Shown piece by piece: positions 1 to 9,452 of a stretch of 64,000 bases of DNA (its first letter is position 1; every line of letters begins with the position of its first letter). The DNA lies in contig NZ_JAPZQX010000004.1 in the NCBI RefSeq assembly GCF_027531025.1, positions 186,001-250,000 on the forward strand, read 5' to 3'. The position numbers and the translations under genes are program-made. The DNA is from Novosphingobium sp. GTDB lineage: Bacteria; Pseudomonadota; Alphaproteobacteria; Sphingomonadales; Sphingomonadaceae. Under the pieces are notes generated by a model, which was not told where the DNA came from, did no database searches, and saw nothing but the letters and a program-made list of their open reading frames with translations.

Positions 1-1286
1 ACGAAGCCGCCGCGCAGGCGCGGGGTCCGGATCGGCTCGAAGGCGGTGAGCGGCCCCAGCGGCGCCAGGCTCTCGCGGAAATCGGCCAGTACCTGCGGCT
101 TGAAGTAATACTGGCCGTTTTCGGTGAAGCGCGCGGGATCGAACCGCCCGGCGATCAGCGCTTCCAGCTGGGCGCGGGCATCGTTGGCGCGCGCGGTTTC
201 GCCGGTGCTGGCCTGGGGGCTGGGCGGCAGGACGATTTCGGCGATCCGGTTGGTCAGCCGGTCCTGCACGCGGGCGAATTCCGCATTGGTCAGCACCGTG
301 ACCGAAATCCCGTCCTCGATCCAGACCGCGCTTTGCGACAGGAAGCCGATCGCCGCGCCGCCATGCTCGATCACCCGGCGGCCGTTCGTCTCGCGCATCG
401 ATACGCCCAGGCCATAACCCGTGCTGGCGCCATCGGCGAGGCGCACCGGGCGCTCCATCTCTTCCCAGTCCTCACGCGGGAGGAGCGTTCGATTGAGGCG
501 CGCGATGTTCCACTTGGCGAGGTCACCGGCAGTCACCGCCGCTTCGCCTGCAGCCCACAGCCAGCCCCGCGCCGGCTGTACCACCGGGCGGACCGGCCCC
601 AGCGCGACCCGGGTGTAGCCTTGCGGAAAACGCGGGCCCACCGCCGCGTCGATCGGCACGGCCTTGATCCCCAGCGGCTTGAACAGGCGCTGCTCGAACT
701 GCTGCCACAGCGGCGCGCCGCCAACCTTTTCGGCGATCATCCCGGCCACGACATAGCCGGTGTTCGAATATTGCCAGCGGGTGCCGGGCGCATAGTCCAG
801 TGGCTTCATCCCCCAGCGGGCAACGATCCCTTCGGGCGCGACCGGCTGTTCCATCGCGGCAAAGGCAAAGTCCTGGGGCCAGTAATCCTGCAGGCCGGCC
901 GTATGCGCCAGCAGCTGGCGGATGGTGATGTCCCTGGCCCCGCTCACATTAGGGTACCATTTCGCCACCTTGTCATCCATGCGCAGCTTGCCATCGTTTT
1001 CCAGCATCAGCAGCAGCGCGCCGAGGAACTGCTTGGAATTGGAAGCGATCGGATAGGGCAGGTCGGTGCGCGGGCCGGGAATCGTTTCGGAGGTCTTGCC
1101 CCAGGCGCGTTCCAGCACGACCCGGTTGCCGCGCACCACGGCAACCTGGACGGAAGGCACGCCGGTTTCGGCCAGGGCCTCGCTCACCGACTTGTCGATG
1201 GCGGCCAGTTCAGTGGGGGACAGGTCCTGCGCCAGCGCGGTGGCAGGAAGGGCGAAGGCGAAAAGCGCGGCAGCGATACGAAACAT
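1..1286 (-). CDS. Serine hydrolase, beta-lactamase/PBP-fold (partial, C-terminus off the window)
   Basis: The reading frame is open from an ATG at 1286 to the left edge, so the stop lies outside the window. The start codes for a signal peptide (MFRIAAALFAFALPATALAQ), which indicates periplasmic export. The SxxK motif appears as SNSK in IASNSKQF near residue 80, and YSN in QYSNTGY is the second catalytic motif. A conserved HTAGLQDYW stretch lies between them. This is the class C beta-lactamase/D-alanyl-D-alanine carboxypeptidase/esterase superfamily (Pfam Beta-lactamase); substrate cannot be predicted. An HGG motif (EHGGAAIGF) occupies the position of the KTG box, as in many esterase-type members. 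It is transcribed away from the neighbouring autotransporter gene and is not clearly in an operon within the window. Confidence 0.85.
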   Translation of the reverse strand, partial: MFRIAAALFAFALPATALAQDLSPTELAAIDKSVSEALAETGVPSVQVAVVRGNRVVLERAWGKTSETIPGPRTDLPYPIASNSKQFLGALLLMLENDGKLRMDDKVAKWYPNVSGARDITIRQLLAHTAGLQDYWPQDFAFAAMEQPVAPEGIVARWGMKPLDYAPGTRWQYSNTGYVVAGMIAEKVGGAPLWQQFEQRLFKPLGIKAVPIDAAVGPRFPQGYTRVALGPVRPVVQPARGWLWAAGEAAVTAGDLAKWNIARLNRTLLPREDWEEMERPVRLADGASTGYGLGVSMRETNGRRVIEHGGAAIGFLSQSAVWIEDGISVTVLTNAEFARVQDRLTNRIAEIVLPPSPQASTGETARANDARAQLEALIAGRFDPARFTENGQYYFKPQVLADFRESLAPLGPLTAFEPIRTPRLRGGF

Positions 1287-1501
1287 GGCGCCAAGGCTAG
1301 CCGTTCGCGGCGGCGGTGCAAGCCCTTGTTCGGCTGAAAGATTGCCCGCCCTCATCGTAGTCGACCATGATCGAGGTACTGCGACCGGATTTAGGCCCGG
1401 TTTCTTGCACCCCCGCCTTTTTCATTAGCAAACAGGCACTTTACAGTCGGGCAAGAAAGCAGGCATGAAGCGGCATTAAATATAGAGTCCGGGGAGTTAA
1501 C

Positions 1502-4500
1502 ATGCGTATTTCCAAGCCTGTGGCCGCAACCTTGCGGTCCACACTTCTTGTTTCGTCTGCTCTTCTGCTGGTTGCCGGTGCCCCGACGGCTCACGCAACT
1601 ACGGGCGAGACCTCTGCCGACGGCGAGGCCGAAAGCTCCGATTCGGTTGACCGGCCGATCTTCGATCCAGTGCTGGAAGCCCATGCGACGGTCGTCGTGC
1701 CCAGCGCCGCGATCGTCCCGCAGCAGCGCGGCCCGATCACCGTGGCCGCTCCGCAGCCGGAAATCCTGATTGCCAATCCCGGCACGCCGACCACGGCGCG
1801 CGATCCGGTGAACATCACCGGCATTGGCCAGATGCTCATCAACAATGGCAATGGCACAATCGGTCTGTGCACCGGCACGCTGATCAACCCGCGTACCGTT
1901 CTGTTCGCCGCACACTGCGTGAACAGCCGCGCGGCCACTGCCTATGGCGCGGGCAGCGGCGGCACGCCGATCGCCTTCGGGTTCGAAACCAACACCCGCG
2001 CCAATGCTTCGGGCCAGCCGGACGAGCTGCTCAACTGGTTCAACGGCGGCAGCACCGGGCCCGGCCAGAACCGCACCAACGTGGCCCAGGCGCTCTACAA
2101 CGTGAACCAGGTGGTCTATAACGACTTCTCGCTGGAACCGGCGGCCCGCTCGTTCCTTTATGCCGACGTGGCGCTGGCCACGCTGGATACGCCGGCTGCC
2201 AACGTGCCGACCTGGTCGCTGCTGTTCTCGCCGCTGCCCAACCCCGGCACGATCGGCGCCAGTGGTACCGGCTACAACGTCGGCATTGTCGGCTATGGCA
2301 ACAACGGCACCGGCACCAGCGGGCCGCTGGGCATCGATTTCCGGCGGCGCGCGGCCGAGAACATGATCGGCGCGCTGACCGATCTGCAGACCTTTGAACA
2401 GTTCCTCTTCGGTGGCCCGGCCAATGGCCTGACCCAGAACCTCTATTTCATCGATTTCGACGATCCGCGGCGCGGCATCTCGCCGGCCAGCCCGTTCGAT
2501 TTCAACGCCTTCCGCGACAACGCCCGGTTCAAGGACGGCGTGCCGACCGAAGGGATCACCAGCGGCGGCGATTCCGGCGGGCCGCTGATCCTGCAGAACT
2601 TTGCCAAGCAGCTGGTCGTGGGCGTGCTGTCGGGGGGCTATACCCGCTTCTTCAACGGCCAGCCTGGCAACAGCTTCGGAACGGTCGCGTTCTACCAGCC
2701 TTTGTACCTCTATTGGGACTGGATCGTCGCCAACAATCCCTATCGCTATGTCTCGGCCAAGGCTGGTGACGGGGCCTGGACCGATGCCAGCCGCTGGGTC
2801 ACCACGCTCGACCCGGCCTACAACATCCTGTCCGGTGGCCAGCCGGTCAACGGTTTGCCGACCACGCCGGGCGAGCAGAAGAACGGCACGGGCGGCGATT
2901 TCGGCCAAGTCTGCTTCCAGAACAGCATTTCCAGCGAGTGCCTTGATCTGGCGTCCAACACCGTTTCGATCACCGGCAACCCGATCGGCACGGCGGGCAA
3001 CAACAGCGCGACGGTAACGATCGCGCGGGATGGCGCGGCCACTGTCGACCTGGGCCTGCCCGAACTGGGCCTGGCCGATGGCGTGGTCGAAGCACAGGCG
3101 GTCGGCCCCGTGCCGCTGCCGACGGCAACCATTGCCAATGGCCTGCCAGGCGCGACCAACTTCGTGCCCAACAACATCGACCCGGTTCGCGCCACCGGTA
3201 CCCTGGGCCGCTACTTCGACGTGACCCTGACCAATGCTGGCACGACCACCCTGTCGGGCGCCAACATCGTGATCGACCGGCTGACCATCGGCACGGCCGC
3301 AGCCGGCCTGCGGATCGACGCCGGGGCATCGCTGACCACGCTGATCAACACCACGCAGTTTGCCGGGACCAACACGATCAACGGCACTCTGACCTCGGTT
3401 GGCGACTACAGCCTGCTGGGCGGCGTGCTGCTGGGTAGCGGGCGGATCAACGCCCCGTTCCTGACCAGCGTGCTGGGCCAGATCGCGCCAGGTACCGCCA
3501 CCACCACCGGTACGCTGACCATCGGCGGCAACCTGGTGCTGGCTTCGGCAAGCACCTATTTCGTCAACATCGGCAATGGTCAGTCCGACCTGATTGCCGT
3601 GGTGGCGAACGGGGCCGGTACCGGCTCGGCCAGCCTTGGCGGCGGCTTGAACGTGTCGCTCTCGACCGGTTCGACGATCCGCTTCGGTGACGTCCATACG
3701 ATCCTGACCGCCACCAACGGCTATACCGGCGCCTTCAGCTCGGCCAATGCGCTGAGCGCGATCCTGCGGCCGACGGTGGTCTATGGCACCAATGCCGTCC
3801 AGCTGCAGATCACGGCGGTGCCCTATACCACCGTGGTCAATGGTCTGTCGCCGATCCAGGCGGCCTATGCCGCAATGCTCGATGGCAATCGCACCAATCC
3901 GGCGCTGACCGGCATCTTCAACGTGCTCGACCTGCAGGATACCGCCACGATCCGGACCACGCTGGAAGCGCTGGCCCCGCGGACCGAAACCCTGCGCTGG
4001 GCGCTGGGCCGGGCCGGGATCGAATCCGCCAACCGCCTGATCCGCAATCGCCTGCTCGCCCTGAACCCGGGCGTGTCGGGCGGCTCGATTGCCTATCTGG
4101 GCAACCCGATGCGGACGGCCTCGGTCGCCTATGCGATGGGCCGCACCACCATGACCCCGGCGATGGCCGCGGCCGGTGCCGCCGATACCCGCGTGCGTGA
4201 AGGCAGGCTGCCTGACAACGTCAGCGCCTTCTTCGCGGGCGGCTACCTCGACGGTGACAGCGCGCCGATGCCCACGGCTCTGCCGGCGGGTGGGCGTGAC
4301 CAGTTCAATGGCTGGTACATTGGCGCCGGTGCCGAAGTGCACACGGGTGACAATGGCGCTGTCGGTCTGGCGGTCAGCTACACCGACCTGACCGGCAAGG
4401 CGGTCGGCGGGCTCGGTTCGGCGGACGGTTCGCTGATCCAGGGTTCGCTCTATGCCAAGGTGCAGCTGGGCCGGATCGCGATCGACGGGCAGTTCTCGGC

Positions 4501-5044
4501 CGGCGTGCTCAGCATGAACACCTCGCGCTCGGGCGCGCTGCCCGCCACGCCCTATACGCTGACCTCCAGCGACGATGCCCTGGCCCTGTCGGGCGAGGTC
4601 AACATTTCGGCGATGTTCGGCTCGTCCTCGCTGCAGTTCGGGCCTTCGGCCGGGCTGCGCTGGTCGCGGCTGGACTTTGGCCGGATCGTCGAACGCGGCG
4701 GGCCGACCTCACTGGTGATCGATCAGGAAAGCCATCGGGCCTTCGAAGGCCGCGCCGGCTTCAACCTGATGGGCACCGGGCGCGTGCGGCCGACGGCCTC
4801 GGTGCATTTTGTCCATGCCTTCCGCGACCAGCCGACCTTCTTCAACGGCTTCTTCGTGGGCGGCGCGCCGACCACGTTCCGCAGCTTCGCGGTGGCCGGC
4901 AGCGATCGCAACTGGGCCGATGCCAGCCTGGGCCTGGCCTTCAAGGCGGGCAAGGCCGATATCGCGGTCAGCGCCGATACGACGCTGGCGCGCAGCGATT
5001 TCGATTACCAGACCTATCGCGCTTCGATCTCGTTCAAGTTCTAA
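1502..5044 (+). CDS. Autotransporter with trypsin-like serine protease passenger
   Basis: This 1180-residue secreted protein has a signal peptide at about residues 1-32 (ending AHA). A chymotrypsin-fold protease domain follows, with a visible triad: His138 in FAAHC, Asp222 in YADVALATLD and Ser358 in SGGDSGGP. A repetitive Gly/Thr/Asn-rich passenger runs from about 420 to 790 and resembles a beta-helix. A C-terminal autotransporter beta-barrel covers about 900-1180 and ends in the aromatic SFKF expected for BAM recognition. The protein should insert its barrel in the outer membrane and expose or release the protease. The start has GGGGAG five bases upstream. The gene is monocistronic: a divergent hydrolase lies upstream and a bidirectional-looking terminator follows. 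Protein substrate unknown; the family assignment is firm. Confidence 0.93.
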   Translation: MRISKPVAATLRSTLLVSSALLLVAGAPTAHATTGETSADGEAESSDSVDRPIFDPVLEAHATVVVPSAAIVPQQRGPITVAAPQPEILIANPGTPTTARDPVNITGIGQMLINNGNGTIGLCTGTLINPRTVLFAAHCVNSRAATAYGAGSGGTPIAFGFETNTRANASGQPDELLNWFNGGSTGPGQNRTNVAQALYNVNQVVYNDFSLEPAARSFLYADVALATLDTPAANVPTWSLLFSPLPNPGTIGASGTGYNVGIVGYGNNGTGTSGPLGIDFRRRAAENMIGALTDLQTFEQFLFGGPANGLTQNLYFIDFDDPRRGISPASPFDFNAFRDNARFKDGVPTEGITSGGDSGGPLILQNFAKQLVVGVLSGGYTRFFNGQPGNSFGTVAFYQPLYLYWDWIVANNPYRYVSAKAGDGAWTDASRWVTTLDPAYNILSGGQPVNGLPTTPGEQKNGTGGDFGQVCFQNSISSECLDLASNTVSITGNPIGTAGNNSATVTIARDGAATVDLGLPELGLADGVVEAQAVGPVPLPTATIANGLPGATNFVPNNIDPVRATGTLGRYFDVTLTNAGTTTLSGANIVIDRLTIGTAAAGLRIDAGASLTTLINTTQFAGTNTINGTLTSVGDYSLLGGVLLGSGRINAPFLTSVLGQIAPGTATTTGTLTIGGNLVLASASTYFVNIGNGQSDLIAVVANGAGTGSASLGGGLNVSLSTGSTIRFGDVHTILTATNGYTGAFSSANALSAILRPTVVYGTNAVQLQITAVPYTTVVNGLSPIQAAYAAMLDGNRTNPALTGIFNVLDLQDTATIRTTLEALAPRTETLRWALGRAGIESANRLIRNRLLALNPGVSGGSIAYLGNPMRTASVAYAMGRTTMTPAMAAAGAADTRVREGRLPDNVSAFFAGGYLDGDSAPMPTALPAGGRDQFNGWYIGAGAEVHTGDNGAVGLAVSYTDLTGKAVGGLGSADGSLIQGSLYAKVQLGRIAIDGQFSAGVLSMNTSRSGALPATPYTLTSSDDALALSGEVNISAMFGSSSLQFGPSAGLRWSRLDFGRIVERGGPTSLVIDQESHRAFEGRAGFNLMGTGRVRPTASVHFVHAFRDQPTFFNGFFVGGAPTTFRSFAVAGSDRNWADASLGLAFKAGKADIAVSADTTLARSDFDYQTYRASISFKF

Positions 5045-5066
5045 GCTGCGAGAGCAAGCCAAACGG

Positions 5067-5098
5067 AAAGGGCTCGCCGGAAACGGCAGGCCCTTTTC
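5067..5098 (+). terminator. Rho-independent terminator between autotransporter and rimO
   Basis: A GC-rich hairpin (GGGCTCGCCG, loop GAAA, CGGCAGGCCC at about 5070-5093) is followed by TTTT on the plus strand and TTT on the minus strand. It lies between two convergent genes and probably ends both transcripts. Confidence 0.75.
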
Positions 5099-5101
5099 GC
5101 G

Positions 5102-6466
5102 TCAGGCGATCGCGCCGAACAGGTCGTGCTCGTCGGCGTCCTCGATCCGGACCTCGACGATGTCGCCGGGCTGCAGACTGCCCGGCACTTCGCGCAGGTG
5201 AACCGCGCCGTCGATCTCGGGCGCGTCGGCCTGGCTGCGGCCGGTCGCGCCGATGTCGCCATCCTCGTCCGGTTCTCCGACCGCGTCGATGATCACCGGA
5301 AGCGTGCGGCCGATCTTGGCTGCAAGCTTGGCCGCGCTGATCGCCGCGGTCTTTTCCATGATCCGGGCATAGCGCTCTTCCTTGACCTCTTCCGGCACCG
5401 GGTTCGGCAAGTCGTTGGCGGCAGCCCCGGCCACGGGTTCGAAGCGGAAGGCGCCGACCCGGTCGAGCTGGGCCTCGTCCAGCCAGTCGAGCAGATACTG
5501 GAAATCGGCCTCGGTCTCACCGGGGAAGCCGACCACGAAGCTGGAGCGCACGGCAATGTCCGGGCAGATCTCGCGCCACGAGCGCAGCCGCTCCAGCACC
5601 TTGGCCTCGTTCGCCGGGCGCTTCATCGCCTTCAGCACGTTCGGGCTGGCATGCTGGAAGGGGATGTCGAGATAGGGCGTCAGCAGGCCTTCGGCCATCA
5701 GCGGGATCACCGCGTCGACATGGGGATAGGGATAGACATAGTGCAGCCGCACCCAGGGCGCGCGGCCTTCGCTGGTGCGCAGCTGGCCCAGTTCGCGGGC
5801 GAGGTCTGTCATGTGGGCGCGGACCGGGTGGTCCTTCCACATCCGCTCCTCGTGCCGGATATCGACCCCATAGGCCGAAGTATCCTGGCTGATCACCAGC
5901 AGTTCCTTGGTACCGGCGGCGACCAGCTTTTCCGCCTCGCGCAGCACGGCATCGATCCGGCGGCTGGCGAGCTTGCCGCGCAATTGCGGGATGATGCAGA
6001 AGGCGCAGGAGTGATTGCAGCCTTCGGAAATCTTCAGATAGCTATAGTGGCGCGGGGTCAGCTTCACATCAGGCTGGGGGATCAGGTCGATGAACGGCCC
6101 CTGCGAAGGCGGCGCGGCCTCATGCACCGCCTCGACCACCGCTTCGTACTGATGCGCGCCGGTCACGGCCAGGACTGCCGGGTACTTGGCGCGGATCAGG
6201 TCGGCATCCTCGCCCATGCAGCCGGTCACGATCACGCGGCCGTTTTCGGCAATCGCCTCGCCGATCGCGGCAAGGCTCTCTTCCTTGGCGGAATCGAGGA
6301 AGCCGCAGGTGTTGACCAGCACCACGTCGGCCCCGGCATAGTCGCCGCTCATGGCATAGCCGTCGGCGCGCAGGCGGGTCAGGATCCGCTCGCTGTCGAC
6401 CAGCGCCTTGGGGCAGCCCAGGCTGACCATGCCGACCTTTTTCTGTTCGGGAAGTTCGATTGCCAT
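5102..6466 (-). CDS. rimO: Ribosomal protein uS12 methylthiotransferase RimO
   Basis: This 454-residue radical-SAM enzyme adds a methylthio group to the conserved aspartate of ribosomal protein S12. The N-terminal MTTase domain starts [16 protein letters not shown] and carries the first cluster cysteines, including NTCGF and TGCMG. The radical-SAM CxxxCxxC is at CNHSCAFC near residue 160. A TRAM-type domain closes the protein. The ATG at 6466 was chosen because [20 protein letters not shown] begins the conserved domain; the frame stays open further upstream, but that translation looks like low-complexity noise. [12 protein letters not shown] favours RimO over the tRNA enzyme MiaB. Confidence 0.95.
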   Translation of the reverse strand: MAIELPEQKKVGMVSLGCPKALVDSERILTRLRADGYAMSGDYAGADVVLVNTCGFLDSAKEESLAAIGEAIAENGRVIVTGCMGEDADLIRAKYPAVLAVTGAHQYEAVVEAVHEAAPPSQGPFIDLIPQPDVKLTPRHYSYLKISEGCNHSCAFCIIPQLRGKLASRRIDAVLREAEKLVAAGTKELLVISQDTSAYGVDIRHEERMWKDHPVRAHMTDLARELGQLRTSEGRAPWVRLHYVYPYPHVDAVIPLMAEGLLTPYLDIPFQHASPNVLKAMKRPANEAKVLERLRSWREICPDIAVRSSFVVGFPGETEADFQYLLDWLDEAQLDRVGAFRFEPVAGAAANDLPNPVPEEVKEERYARIMEKTAAISAAKLAAKIGRTLPVIIDAVGEPDEDGDIGATGRSQADAPEIDGAVHLREVPGSLQPGDIVEVRIEDADEHDLFGAIA

Positions 6467-6526
6467 GGCCGCGCCCCCTACACGCGAAGCGGCCGCTGCG
6501 CTACCTTTGCGGCAAAGGAGAGCAAA

Positions 6527-6880
6527 ATGGGTGCGATGGACTGGTGGGTCGTGCTGGCGGCAGCCCTGGCTGCGCGGCTGGTGCTGGAGCTGGCGGTGCG
6601 CAGCCAGAGCGCGGGGCAGCGGCTCGGCACCTTTGCGCTCTGTCTGGTCCCGGCGGCCATGCTGGGCCATGCGCTGGCCCGGATCGGGCCGGAAACGCTG
6701 GCGGCCAAGCCCCAGCTCTATGTCATGCATTCAGGCGGGCTGGCGCTGGCTTTTGTCATCCCCGCGCTGTGGCTGATCCGGGTGCGCGAAGGAACACCGC
6801 CGCGCCGCGCCGCGATCGACAGCGTGGTGTTCCTGGCCGCCTATCTGGCGATGGGTGGCACGTTCTGGGTGCTGGCCTAG
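6527..6880 (+). CDS. Small integral membrane protein, unknown function
   Basis: A 117-residue protein with three to four predicted membrane spans: about residues 6-24, 34-50, 68-84 and 98-116. The ATG at 6527 is preceded by AAAGGAG at the right spacing, which separates it from a long spurious open frame upstream. It has no catalytic or ligand-binding motif that I recognise. It diverges from rimO with about 60 bases between start codons and ends tail to tail with another small membrane protein, overlapping it by four bases. GC use matches the neighbours, so it is probably native. Confidence 0.7.
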   Translation: MGAMDWWVVLAAALAARLVLELAVRSQSAGQRLGTFALCLVPAAMLGHALARIGPETLAAKPQLYVMHSGGLALAFVIPALWLIRVREGTPPRRAAIDSVVFLAAYLAMGGTFWVLA

Positions 6881-7275
6881 CCCGCGATTTCGCTGATCCG
6901 GTGGTGCGGCAGCAAGCGCCAGGCGGCGATTGCCAGCACCACTTGCAGCGCCTCAATCGCCATCGGCATGGCAAAGCCTTCCGCCGTGCCATCCAGCATG
7001 GCGCTGACCGCGCGGCCGGTAAAGGCGATGCCGAACAGCAGCGCGGGAACCAGCAGCAGGTCGCCGTTGCGCCGCCAGCCGCCCCACAGCTGGCAACCCC
7101 CGGCCACCAGGAAGAAGGCGGTCATATCTGCGCGCAGCACGGCCAGCCCGCCCGGCCCATCGGGGATCAGCTTGAAGGTTGCACCAAGCCCCGTGGGATC
7201 GACCAGGAAGCCGATGCCCAGCAGCAGGTTGAACAGGCCGAACAGGAACAAGAGCGCGGTCAGGATCAGGCGCAT
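6877..7275 (-). CDS. Small membrane protein resembling DUF4345
   Basis: A 132-residue protein with four hydrophobic segments, at about residues 3-24, 45-64, 72-92 and 107-124. The layout and the motifs FLVDP, LRADMTAFFLVAGG and RNGDLLLVPALLFGIAFTGR resemble the DUF4345 family of small inner-membrane proteins of unknown function; this is by recall of the pattern, not by search. The ATG at 7275 starts the first hydrophobic segment directly. It is divergent from coaBC and convergent with the preceding small membrane gene, overlapping its stop. Confidence 0.65.
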   Translation of the reverse strand: MRLILTALLFLFGLFNLLLGIGFLVDPTGLGATFKLIPDGPGGLAVLRADMTAFFLVAGGCQLWGGWRRNGDLLLVPALLFGIAFTGRAVSAMLDGTAEGFAMPMAIEALQVVLAIAAWRLLPHHRISEIAG

Positions 7276-7382
7276 GGCGGCAACCTCCCCCGTTATGATG
7301 GTCTTTACCTTTGTGCCCCACGCAATTCCGGAAAGCAAAGCCTGTTGCGCATGAGGATGGGGCATTGCACAAGCTGGTCGCC

Positions 7383-8933
7383 ATGAACGGGCCAAGGATT
7401 CTTCTTGTGATCGGTGGCGGGATCGCCGCCTACAAGTCGTGCGAGCTGGTGCGGCTGATCCGCAGGCACGGCGGCGAGGTGACCTGCGTGCTGACCAGGG
7501 GCGGCGCGCAGTTCGTCACCGAGATGACCCTGGCCGCGCTGAGCGAGAACCCCGTGCATACGACCCTGTGGGACCTCAAGAACGAGGTCGAGATGGGGCA
7601 TATCCAGCTCTCGCGTCAGGCTGACCTGGTCGTGGTCTGCCCGGCCACCGCCGATCTGATGGCCAAGATGGCGCACGGCATTGCCGATGACCTGGCCACC
7701 ACGCTGCTGCTGGCGACCGACAAGCCGGTGCTGGCGGTTCCGGCGATGAACGTGCGGATGTGGGAGCATGCCGCAACCCAGGCCAATGTTGCGACGCTGC
7801 GCGACCGGGGCGTCACCGTGGTCCAGCCGGACGAGGGGCCGATGGCCTGCGGCGAGTTCGGCCCCGGTCGCCTGCCCGAACCGATCGCCATCTGGGCCGA
7901 GATCTGCGCGGCCCTGTCGCTCGATCCGCCGCTGCTGCCCGCACCGGAAGCGGGCGCGGTTGAGCTTGATGAGGCCGAAGCCGGTCTGGGTGGCCTCTCC
8001 GGCGGCCTGATCCAGCGCACCACCACGACCCGGATCGTCTTCGAGGACGAACTGCTGCCCGAGGACGCCGAGGTCGAGGATGTGGCCCCGCCGGCCCCGT
8101 TGCCGGAACCGGTCGCGGCCGATGCCGGGCCGATCCTGGTCACGAAGGGCAAGGCCCGCGCCGCGCCGCCGACCGATGCCGGGGCGATCAATCACCTGGT
8201 CATGGCTCAGGTAGAGCCGGAGCCGCTCGACGATCCGATGGGCGATCCCTTGGCCAGCCAGCCCGATTTCGAGGAAGAACCGGCGCACCGCCCGCTGTTC
8301 GGCAAGCACGTGCTGGTTACCGCCGGGCCAACGCACGAGCCGATCGATCCGGTGCGCTACATTGCCAACCGCTCGTCGGGCAAGCAGGGCTTCGCCATCG
8401 CCGCTGCCGCGGCGCGGGCCGGGGCGCGGGTCACGCTGGTGTCCGGGCCGGTCAGCCTGCCTACCCCACCGGGAGTGGACCGGGTCGATGTGGAAACCGC
8501 GCGCCAGATGGCCGATGCGGTCAAGCGCGCGCTGCCGGCCGATGTCGCCGTGATGGTCGCGGCCGTGGCCGACTGGCGCACCCAGGATGTCGCGACCGAG
8601 AAGATGAAGAAGCGCGGATCGGCCCCGCCGGCGCTGCGGCTGACCGAGAACCCCGATATCCTCGCGACCGTGGCGACCAGCGACAAGCGCCCCCGGCTGG
8701 TGGTCGGCTTTGCCGCCGAGACCGAACAGGTGATCGATCACGCCAAGGAAAAGCGCAAGCGCAAGGGGGCCGACTGGATCGTCGCCAATGACGTTTCGGG
8801 CGACGTGATGGGGGGCGAGCTCAACGCAGTCCATATCGTCACCAGCTCAGGCGTCGAGCATCTGCCCGAACTGCCCAAGGATGAAGTGGCCGCCGCGCTG
8901 GTCGAAAGGATTGCGAATGCCCTTAACGTCTGA
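7383..8933 (+). CDS. coaBC: Bifunctional phosphopantothenoylcysteine decarboxylase / phosphopantothenate-cysteine ligase CoaBC
   Basis: This enzyme makes 4'-phosphopantetheine from phosphopantothenate and cysteine in coenzyme A synthesis. The CoaC half (about 1-180) starts [21 protein letters not shown] and shows the catalytic His in MGHIQLS, the PAMNVRMW motif and the substrate flap [10 protein letters not shown]. The CoaB half (from about 304) shows [23 protein letters not shown] and the KMKK loop. An acidic, proline-rich linker of roughly 120 residues separates the halves. In E. coli Dfp (406 residues) they are nearly adjacent, so this 516-residue protein is unusually long. The start at 7383 opens the Rossmann strand; a TTG about seven codons upstream is possible. 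It overlaps dut by 17 bases and is probably co-transcribed with it. Confidence 0.95.
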   Translation: MNGPRILLVIGGGIAAYKSCELVRLIRRHGGEVTCVLTRGGAQFVTEMTLAALSENPVHTTLWDLKNEVEMGHIQLSRQADLVVVCPATADLMAKMAHGIADDLATTLLLATDKPVLAVPAMNVRMWEHAATQANVATLRDRGVTVVQPDEGPMACGEFGPGRLPEPIAIWAEICAALSLDPPLLPAPEAGAVELDEAEAGLGGLSGGLIQRTTTTRIVFEDELLPEDAEVEDVAPPAPLPEPVAADAGPILVTKGKARAAPPTDAGAINHLVMAQVEPEPLDDPMGDPLASQPDFEEEPAHRPLFGKHVLVTAGPTHEPIDPVRYIANRSSGKQGFAIAAAAARAGARVTLVSGPVSLPTPPGVDRVDVETARQMADAVKRALPADVAVMVAAVADWRTQDVATEKMKKRGSAPPALRLTENPDILATVATSDKRPRLVVGFAAETEQVIDHAKEKRKRKGADWIVANDVSGDVMGGELNAVHIVTSSGVEHLPELPKDEVAAALVERIANALNV

Positions 8934-9399
8934 TCTTGGGCCAGAAGTTCCGGTGGCGGTCATGCGCCTGCCGCATGGCGCGGGGCTGGACCTGCCGGCC
9001 TATGCCACGGCCGGGGCGGCCGGGATGGACGTGGTTTCGGCCGAGGACGTGACAATTGCTCCGGGCGCGCGGCATGCCGTGGCGACCGGGCTGGCTCTGG
9101 CCATTCCCGAAGGGTTCGAGATCCAGGTCCGCCCGCGCTCGGGCCTGGCGCTGAAGCACGGCATAACCGTGCCCAATACCCCCGGCACGATCGACAGCGA
9201 TTATCGCGGCGAACTGAAGGTCATCCTGATCAACCACGGCACCGAGCCGTTCGAGATCCGCCGGGGGGACCGGGTGGCGCAACTGGTGCTGGCCCCGGTG
9301 ACGCGGGCGGGCTGGGTGGAAGTGACCACCCTGGACGAGACCGCGCGCGGGGCGGGCGGCTTCGGCTCGACCGGCGGGGTCGTCGCGCTCAAGGCCTAG
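8917..9399 (+). CDS. dut: Deoxyuridine 5'-triphosphate nucleotidohydrolase (dUTPase)
   Basis: A 160-residue homotrimeric dUTPase that hydrolyses dUTP to dUMP and pyrophosphate, keeping uracil out of DNA and feeding dTMP synthesis. All five family motifs are visible: AGMDV (1), RSGLALKHG (2), the uracil-binding hairpin [10 protein letters not shown] with the catalytic Asp (3), RGDRVAQLV (4), and the C-terminal glycine arm [10 protein letters not shown] (5). The ATG at 8917 has GAAAGGA upstream. It overlaps the end of coaBC by 17 bases; coaBC-dut linkage is common in proteobacteria. Confidence 0.96.
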   Translation: MPLTSDLGPEVPVAVMRLPHGAGLDLPAYATAGAAGMDVVSAEDVTIAPGARHAVATGLALAIPEGFEIQVRPRSGLALKHGITVPNTPGTIDSDYRGELKVILINHGTEPFEIRRGDRVAQLVLAPVTRAGWVEVTTLDETARGAGGFGSTGGVVALKA

Positions 9400-9404
9400 G
9401 CACG

Positions 9405-9434
9405 AAAAAAGGCGGGCCCGTTGCCAGGCCCGCC
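9405..9434 (-). terminator. Rho-independent terminator of the DUF4136-like lipoprotein gene
   Basis: Perfect 8-bp arms GGCGGGCC (9411-9418) and GGCCCGCC (9427-9434) flank an 8-base loop. An A-run at 9405-9410 becomes a six-U tract on the minus strand. The gene ends at 9453, just upstream. The hairpin may also slow plus-strand transcription leaving dut. Confidence 0.8.
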
Positions 9435-9452
9435 CACTCGGTGTTGCTGTCC

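Noticed and set aside
1391..4342. Long open frame antisense to the autotransporter
   Set aside because: High-GC shadow: the plus-strand frame has signal peptide, protease triad and barrel; the antisense translation is Arg/Gly/Gln/His low complexity without a domain.
5126..6526. Upstream extension of the small membrane protein at 6527
   Set aside because: It runs antisense through rimO; a good RBS and hydrophobic start place the true gene at 6527.
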